A DNA stretch of 9,818 nucleotides from Muribaculaceae bacterium (GTDB lineage Bacteria > Bacteroidota > Bacteroidia > Bacteroidales > Muribaculaceae). This document shows positions 6,410 to 9,818 of the stretch, piece after piece. The translations under genes were made by a program, and so were the position numbers. The DNA lies in the NCBI GenBank assembly GCA_017545095.1, contig JAFYCU010000181.1:1-9818 (forward strand). Direction: 5' to 3'. How positions within the stretch are numbered: position 1 is the first letter of the stretch; the number at the start of each line of letters is the position of its first letter. Below the pieces are notes generated by a model. The model did not search any database. It saw only the letters and a list, made by a program, of their open reading frames with translations, and was not told the DNA's origin.

Positions 6410-7084
6410 ATGGAAAAAACTCATGACCCGTTGAACGTCTTTGTGGAGCCGCAACCCGATGGCATGGTCACCGTTTCATGCTACGACTTTGACATCGACG
6501 GGGAGGGCTGTACGCTCAAAGAGGCTGTGCGCGACTTCTTGTCGCAATTGCCCGAACGCTATGCCAATGCCGAGATTGTGTACCACACGCATTACGACCA
6601 CGAGCAAAATAGGCCATTGCTGCTCCGAGCCATTGACTTGTCCAGCACACATCACTTGTCGCAGCGCGACAAGGGCGGGGAGCGCTATTTCGGCCACCCG
6701 GTGCGCGTGGCCGAGCGTTGCGACACCGACGAGCAGCGCATCGTGGCTTTGATGCACGACCTGCTCGAGGATACCCCGGTGACCGCGCAGCAGCTCCTCG
6801 ACGATGGCTTCCCGCTACACATTGTCGAGGCCGTGCAAGCACTCACGCACCGGCAAGGCGAGACCTACGACAAGTTTATCGACCGCCTGTCGGCAAACGC
6901 CATCGCACGACGCGTGAAAATTGCCGACCTGCTCGACAACATGGATGTCACCCGGCTCCCCGTGCTCACCGACCACGACTGCCAACGACTCCAGAAGTAT
7001 CACCGGTCGTGGCGCAAGCTGCTCGCCATTGCGCGTGACTTGGGCGATCCCAATAATGAAAGGCATGACGAGAATTTTGAGTGA
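6410..7084 (+). CDS. HD-domain phosphohydrolase-like protein ((p)ppGpp-hydrolase/MESH1-like)
   Basis: 224 residues from the ATG at 6410 (MEKTHDPLNVF). An in-frame ATG at 6341 lies upstream of the predicted promoter -7 box and is rejected. Residues about 75-180 carry an HD fold of the RelA/SpoT-hydrolase or MESH1 kind: YFGHPVRVAE (93-102, metal ligand His96), VALMHDLLEDT (112-122, His116-Asp117 and the ED pair typical of ppGpp hydrolases), then ARRVKIADLLDNM (167-179, Asp173 and Asn177). This group removes pyrophosphate from (p)ppGpp or hydrolyses related nucleotides in the cytoplasm; the exact substrate is not shown by sequence. Residues 10-50 (DGMVTVSCYDFDIDGEGCTLKEAVRDF) are an extra N-terminal segment resembling the HicB-type fold pattern, not expected in MESH1. 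There is no synthetase domain. The gene is divergent from the hemerythrin pair and upstream of the Cys-rich gene. Confidence 0.8.
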   Translation: MEKTHDPLNVFVEPQPDGMVTVSCYDFDIDGEGCTLKEAVRDFLSQLPERYANAEIVYHTHYDHEQNRPLLLRAIDLSSTHHLSQRDKGGERYFGHPVRVAERCDTDEQRIVALMHDLLEDTPVTAQQLLDDGFPLHIVEAVQALTHRQGETYDKFIDRLSANAIARRVKIADLLDNMDVTRLPVLTDHDCQRLQKYHRSWRKLLAIARDLGDPNNERHDENFE

Positions 7085-7186
7085 CGAGAACCAAGAAGCG
7101 AGAACCAAGCCACTGTCGGTGGCGTATGCTCCGGCAGCCGCAGCCCCTCCCCACCACCCACTACCAACCACCCACTACCCACTACC
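7085..7186 (+). repeat. Leader module copy 2, upstream of the Cys-rich gene
   Basis: Starting immediately after the HD gene stop: two GAGAACCAAG-type units, the core AGAACCAAGCCA (7101-7112), two bases, GTCGGTGGCGTATGCT (7115-7130), a GC-rich segment, then CCCACTACC-type repeats abutting the ATG at 7187. It has the same order and the same orientation relative to the next gene as the copy before mlaF. The perfect hairpin of copy 1 is not preserved. No promoter match is seen, suggesting co-transcription with the HD gene. Confidence 0.75.
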
Positions 7187-7390
7187 ATGCAGATATTTCT
7201 TGTCTTCTTTGTCCTTGCCTTGGCACTTGCCTGGTGCCTGTGGCGCATTGTGCGCACTCTGCGCGGTCGCGGGGGATGTGACTGCGGCTGTGGCTGTGCC
7301 TGCGGACAGAATTGCCACTGCAAATCACATAAAAAACATTGCAACGAAAACGGAGATGCCGCGAAATGCAATCAACATACAAACAGTTGA
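7187..7390 (+). CDS. Small single-span Cys-rich membrane protein (FeoB-associated-like)
   Basis: 67 residues. Residues 2-19 (QIFLVFFVLALALAWCLW) are one membrane helix, followed by a basic stretch (RIVRTLRGRGG) that should stay in the cytosol. The tail then holds nine Cys (31, 33, 35, 37, 39, 43, 45, 52 and 61) and four His. The C-D-C-G-C-G-C-A-C run (31-39) suggests metal or Fe-S binding. The layout of one helix, a basic linker and a Cys-rich tail matches the FeoB-associated Cys-rich membrane protein family, which accompanies ferrous iron transporters; no feoB is in this window, so the function stays open. The frame is supported by this architecture and by a start codon that directly abuts the same type of leader that precedes mlaF. 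Co-transcription with the HD gene (102 nt upstream) is likely. Confidence 0.72.
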   Translation: MQIFLVFFVLALALAWCLWRIVRTLRGRGGCDCGCGCACGQNCHCKSHKKHCNENGDAAKCNQHTNS

Positions 7391-7482
7391 TTAATACGCG
7401 TACTTTAAAGTTATGCTCTACTTTGGAGCGGCCTTGATGCGTTGCTTGATGTTTCGTGTACTAACGTAAGGTTCCATTTCAT

Positions 7483-7524
7483 CCCCTGAGGGGGGAGAAT
7501 ATCCCCCTAAATCCCCCTAGAGGG
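7483..7524. repeat. C-run/G-run inverted repeat block
   Basis: CCCC-TGA-GGGGGG (7483-7495) can form a 4-bp stem. Two CCCCCTA units follow (7503-7509 and 7513-7519), the second followed by GAGGG. Its make-up is related to the block at 7757-7799, and together the two flank the palindromic array. Either could fold in RNA, but neither has a convincing terminator U-tract. Confidence 0.55.
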
Positions 7525-7538
7525 ACTTTTGCCGACTT

Positions 7539-7737
7539 GGCCATCAGCCGCACGGTGCGGCTCTACATGATATGATGATATGGCCGTCTGAGCCGCCATG
7601 TATGATGGCTCTACATGACTCGGCCATCAGCCGCACCGGGTGCGGCTCTACATGATACGGCCGTCTGAGCCGCCATGTATGATGGCTCTACATGACTTGG
7701 CCATCAGCCGCACCGGGTGCGGCTCTACATGACTCGG
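7539..7737. repeat. REP/BIME-like array of five alternating palindromic units
   Basis: Two unit types alternate A-B-A-B-A. Type A is GGCCATC, then AGCCGCAC-CGG-GTGCGGCT (8-bp perfect stem; the first copy has a 1-nt spacer), then CTACATGA. Type B is GGCCGTCT, then GAGCCGCCAT, GTATG, ATGGCTC, then TACATGA. The 12-mer GGCTCTACATGA closes all five units (starts 7559, 7607, 7644, 7684 and 7721). An A+B pair repeats with periods of 83 and 77 nt (A starts 7539, 7622 and 7699). A diverged single copy occurs at 3172-3202, so the family is dispersed. No transposase is present. The resemblance to REP/BIME elements is structural only. Confidence 0.8.
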
Positions 7738-7756
7738 CTTTCAACACAACAGAAAG

Positions 7757-7799
7757 CCCCCCTAAGGGGGGTGGGGAGGCTCCCCGGGGTTTGGGGAGG
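7757..7799. repeat. G-run block with hairpin and possible G-quadruplex
   Basis: CCCCCC-TAA-GGGGGG (7757-7771) is a perfect 6-bp hairpin. It continues as T-GGGG (7773-7776), then AGGCTCCCC, GGGG (7786-7789), TTT and GGGG (7793-7796). Four G-runs of at least four fall within about 31 nt, but interleaved C-runs would compete. It lies about 110 nt upstream of the kinase promoter start. Confidence 0.6.
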
Positions 7800-7877
7800 T
7801 TCCTTAGGCCTCTTTGCCCGCCACGATGGGGCAAAATCGACTTTTTTCGCTCTAAACCTTAAATTTTCGCCGAAAAA

Positions 7878-7909
7878 TTTGCGTTTTTCACATTTGAGTG
7901 TTAATTTTG
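7878..7909 (+). promoter_or_regulatory. Bacteroidetes-type promoter for the rprX-rprY operon
   Basis: TTTG (7878-7881), 20 nt, then TAATTTTG (7902-7909) is a full consensus match in AT-rich DNA. Transcription should start near 7916, leaving a leader of about 95 nt before the kinase ATG at 8011. Confidence 0.78.
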
Positions 7910-8010
7910 CGGCCGATTGTTAATTCCGCGAACGAGAGAGCCTGCATGCGAGATGCGAGAAGTCTTGAATCAGTGGGCCTTGAGTTGCAGAATGCTAAAG
8001 GTTGACAGAA

Positions 8011-9513
8011 ATGAAGAAGTGGACGATATGGATTTTGACCATTGTGATGGCCACGGCGCTCATCGGGTTGCTGCTCGTGCAGGTCATGTATATGGAAAAC
8101 ATGATCAAGATGCGCAACGAGCAGTTTGCCGAGCTGGTGAAGCGTAGCCTCTATGGGGTGTCGACGATGCTGGAACAGAACGAGACGCGTTATTTCCTTG
8201 ACCAAGACCTCGAGGAGGCCGAGGCCACCTATAGCGCACCCCGGCGCGGCATGGGCCATTTCGACAGTGCGGGCGACGACCTAACCATCGATCCCGCCGC
8301 CGGGGTGGACACGATGCACCTCCGCCGCCCGGCCAATCTGGGCCCGCTGCGCGACTTCAACCAAAGCTACACCACACGCCAGGAAATCCTCAAGGGGCAG
8401 TACCTGTATCAAAAAGGACTGCTCAACGAGGTGATCCTCAACATTCTCTCGCACAGCAGCGACCGTCCCATTGCCGAGCGTGCCGACTCGGTCACCGTGC
8501 ACGACTACCTCCAGTCGGAACTGGAGTACAACGGGCTCAAGCTTCCCTTTGAGTTTGCCGTGGTGAGTCGCAACAGCGGCATTGTGTATAGCTCAGCTGG
8601 CTACGCGCCGCAAAACCAGCAGCAGGTGTTCAGCCAGGTGTTGTTCCCCGGCGACCAGGTGAGCCGCCAGAACTACCTGTGCGTCACCTTCCCCACCAAG
8701 AGCGACTATATCTTTTCCTCCATCAGGTTCATGATACCATCGCTGGTGTTCACCGTGATTCTGCTTGTGGTGTTCATCTACACCATCATTGTGGCTTTCA
8801 GGCAGAAACGGCTCACCGAAATCAAGAACGACTTCATCAACAACATGACGCACGAGTTCAAGACACCCATCTCGTCGATCAGCATCGCCGCGCAGATGCT
8901 CAACGACGACTCGGTGCGCAAGAGTCCGGCCATGCTCAAGCACGTGAGCACCGTGATCAACGACGAGACCAAGCGGCTGCGTTTCCAGGTCGAGAAGGTG
9001 CTGCAGATGTCGATGTTCGACCGCAAGAACGCCACCATGCGTCTCGAGGAGGAGGATGCCAACGCCAGCATCGACAGCGTGGTGAACACCTTCAAACTCA
9101 AGGTGGAGCGCTATGGCGGCTCCATCACCGCCGCACTCGATGCCGAAGACCCCATCATCAACGTGGACCGCATGCACTTCACCAACGTGATTTTCAACCT
9201 GCTCGACAACGCCATCAAGTACCGTCGCGAGGAAGAGCCGCTGCAACTGAGCGTGGCCACACGCAACCCCGATGAGGACAACCTCGAAATCACCGTGGCC
9301 GACAACGGCGTGGGCATTCGTCGTGAGGACCTCAAACGGGTGTTCGAGAAATTCTACCGCGTCTCCACCGGCAATCGGCACGACGTGAAAGGGTTTGGAC
9401 TGGGGTTGGCCTATGTGCAGAAGATGATAACCCTGTTCGGCGGCAACATCGCCGTGGAGAGCGAACTGGGCAAAGGATCGAAATTCATTATTACATTACC
9501 TTTATTAAAATAA
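8011..9513 (+). CDS. rprX: Sensor histidine kinase, RprX-like
   Basis: 500 residues. The start at 8011 (MKKWTIWILTIV) is preferred over an in-frame TTG at 8002, because it begins the first membrane helix cleanly and has AAAGG nine bases before it. The order is: membrane helix 1 (about 5-27), periplasmic sensor region (28-240), membrane helix 2 (about 241-264), a short linker, then the kinase core. Motifs: H-box FINNMTHEFKTP with phospho-acceptor His281, N-box NVIFNLLDNAIKY (392-404, Asn400), G1 DNGVGI (431-436), F-box FEKFYR (445-450) and G2 GFGLGL (461-466). All catalytic residues are present. The sequence and its pairing with the next gene match the RprX/RprY system first described in Bacteroides fragilis; the input signal is not evident. 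The regulator gene begins 8 nt after the stop, in one operon. Confidence 0.9.
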   Translation: MKKWTIWILTIVMATALIGLLLVQVMYMENMIKMRNEQFAELVKRSLYGVSTMLEQNETRYFLDQDLEEAEATYSAPRRGMGHFDSAGDDLTIDPAAGVDTMHLRRPANLGPLRDFNQSYTTRQEILKGQYLYQKGLLNEVILNILSHSSDRPIAERADSVTVHDYLQSELEYNGLKLPFEFAVVSRNSGIVYSSAGYAPQNQQQVFSQVLFPGDQVSRQNYLCVTFPTKSDYIFSSIRFMIPSLVFTVILLVVFIYTIIVAFRQKRLTEIKNDFINNMTHEFKTPISSISIAAQMLNDDSVRKSPAMLKHVSTVINDETKRLRFQVEKVLQMSMFDRKNATMRLEEEDANASIDSVVNTFKLKVERYGGSITAALDAEDPIINVDRMHFTNVIFNLLDNAIKYRREEEPLQLSVATRNPDEDNLEITVADNGVGIRREDLKRVFEKFYRVSTGNRHDVKGFGLGLAYVQKMITLFGGNIAVESELGKGSKFIITLPLLK

Positions 9514-9521
9514 CAACTACT

Positions 9522-9818
9522 ATGGACGAGAAATTAAGAATCCTGCTGTGTGAAGACGATGAGAACCTGGGTACCCTCACCCGGGAGTATCTCGAGGACA
9601 AGGGCTACAAGGCCGAGCTGTTTGCCGACGGCGAGAGCGGCTACCGTGCCTTCCTCAAGGGCAAGTTCGACATCTGCCTGCTCGACGTGATGATGCCCAA
9701 GAAGGACGGTTTCCAGCTCGCGCAGGAAATCCGCACCGTCAACAGCGATGTGCCCATCATCTTCCTCACCGCCAAGAGCCTCAAGGAGGACATCCTCGAG
9801 GGGTTCAAAATCGGTGCC
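9522..9818 (+). CDS. rprY: Response regulator RprY-like, receiver domain only (cut by window edge)
   Basis: Ninety-nine codons are present before the right edge. This is a canonical receiver domain: acidic pocket Glu11-Asp12-Asp13 (LLCEDDENLG), phospho-acceptor Asp55 in CLLDVMMPKKDG, and switch Thr83 in IIFLTAKS. The segment KEDILEGFKIGA leads to the expected beta-5 Lys and DNA-binding domain, both beyond the window. MDEKLRILLCEDDENLG and the LTAKSLKEDILEGFKIGA segment are close to Bacteroides RprY, an OmpR-family regulator. The output domain is therefore assumed, not seen. It is the cognate partner of the kinase immediately upstream, with an 8-nt gap. Confidence 0.9.
   Translation, partial: MDEKLRILLCEDDENLGTLTREYLEDKGYKAELFADGESGYRAFLKGKFDICLLDVMMPKKDGFQLAQEIRTVNSDVPIIFLTAKSLKEDILEGFKIGA

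Larger units (their letters stand above)
7391..8010. other. 620-nt gene-free region rich in repeats, ending in the kinase promoter
   Basis: No frame here looks coding. In order it holds: unique AT-rich sequence (7391-7480, with the palindrome ACTTTAAAGT at 7402-7411 but no U-run terminator), a C/G-run block (7483-7524), an array of palindromic units (7539-7737), a second G/C-run block (7757-7799), an AT-rich promoter (7878-7909) and a leader of about 95 nt. Base composition and repeats differ sharply from the flanking genes, as in an insertion-prone intergenic site. Confidence 0.75.

Noticed and set aside
7539..7737. CRISPR array
   Set aside because: Units are adjacent, alternate between two palindromic types and have uneven periods (37-48 nt) with no unique spacers and no cas genes.
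8593..9381. Long open frame antisense to the histidine kinase (262 codons)
   Set aside because: It lies wholly within the kinase gene, is His/Val/Glu-rich with no recognisable domain, and reflects GC-biased codon use on the opposite strand.

Overview
The window looks like a chromosomal segment from a fairly GC-rich member of the Bacteroidales (Prevotellaceae or Muribaculaceae-like). Three lines of evidence support this. Intergenic DNA carries three close matches to the Bacteroidetes primary sigma-factor promoter (TTTG, 19-20 nt, TAnnTTTG). Most start codons lack a Shine-Dalgarno sequence. The last two genes closely resemble the Bacteroides RprX/RprY two-component pair. I see no rRNA, tRNA, CRISPR array, integrase or transposase gene.

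Layout. Positions 1-480 (minus) hold the 5' part of an exported protein of unknown function that runs off the left edge, with its own promoter at 540-570. Positions 727-6282 hold six minus-strand genes. Read in transcription order they are: a hemerythrin-domain (RIC/YtfE/ScdA-like) protein, a NarL/LuxR-type regulator whose receiver domain has lost its phospho-acceptor Asp, an MlaE-type lipid-transport permease, its MlaF-type ATPase, an MBOAT O-acyltransferase (AlgI/DltB family), and an SGNH-like partner protein. A consensus promoter lies just upstream of the hemerythrin gene, and I see no clear promoter or terminator inside the run, so one long transcript is possible. The biochemical units appear to be three pairs: hemerythrin with regulator (4-bp start/stop overlap), MlaE with MlaF, and MBOAT with SGNH.

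Divergent from the hemerythrin gene, on the plus strand, are an HD-domain protein resembling small (p)ppGpp-hydrolase-type enzymes (6410-7084) and a 67-residue single-membrane-span, Cys-rich protein (7187-7390). A gene-free stretch of about 620 nt follows (7391-8010). It contains G/C-run blocks, a 2.5-copy array of palindromic units and a consensus promoter. That promoter drives the RprX-like histidine kinase (8011-9513) and the RprY-like response regulator (from 9522, cut by the right edge).

The most unusual part is the intergenic DNA. (1) Four gaps between co-directional genes (before the MBOAT, MlaF, MlaE and Cys-rich genes) hold G-poor, low-complexity sequence on the sense strand that runs up to or close to the start codon. 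Two of them share a nearly identical 30-bp core. (2) A REP/BIME-like palindromic family occurs as a five-unit array at 7539-7737, with a diverged single copy at 3172-3202. (3) A heptamer tandem repeat separates mlaE from mlaF. No single new system could be proven. The leader modules, the degenerate receiver paired with a hemerythrin protein that lacks the usual N-terminal Cys pair, and the palindromic repeat family are the best leads.
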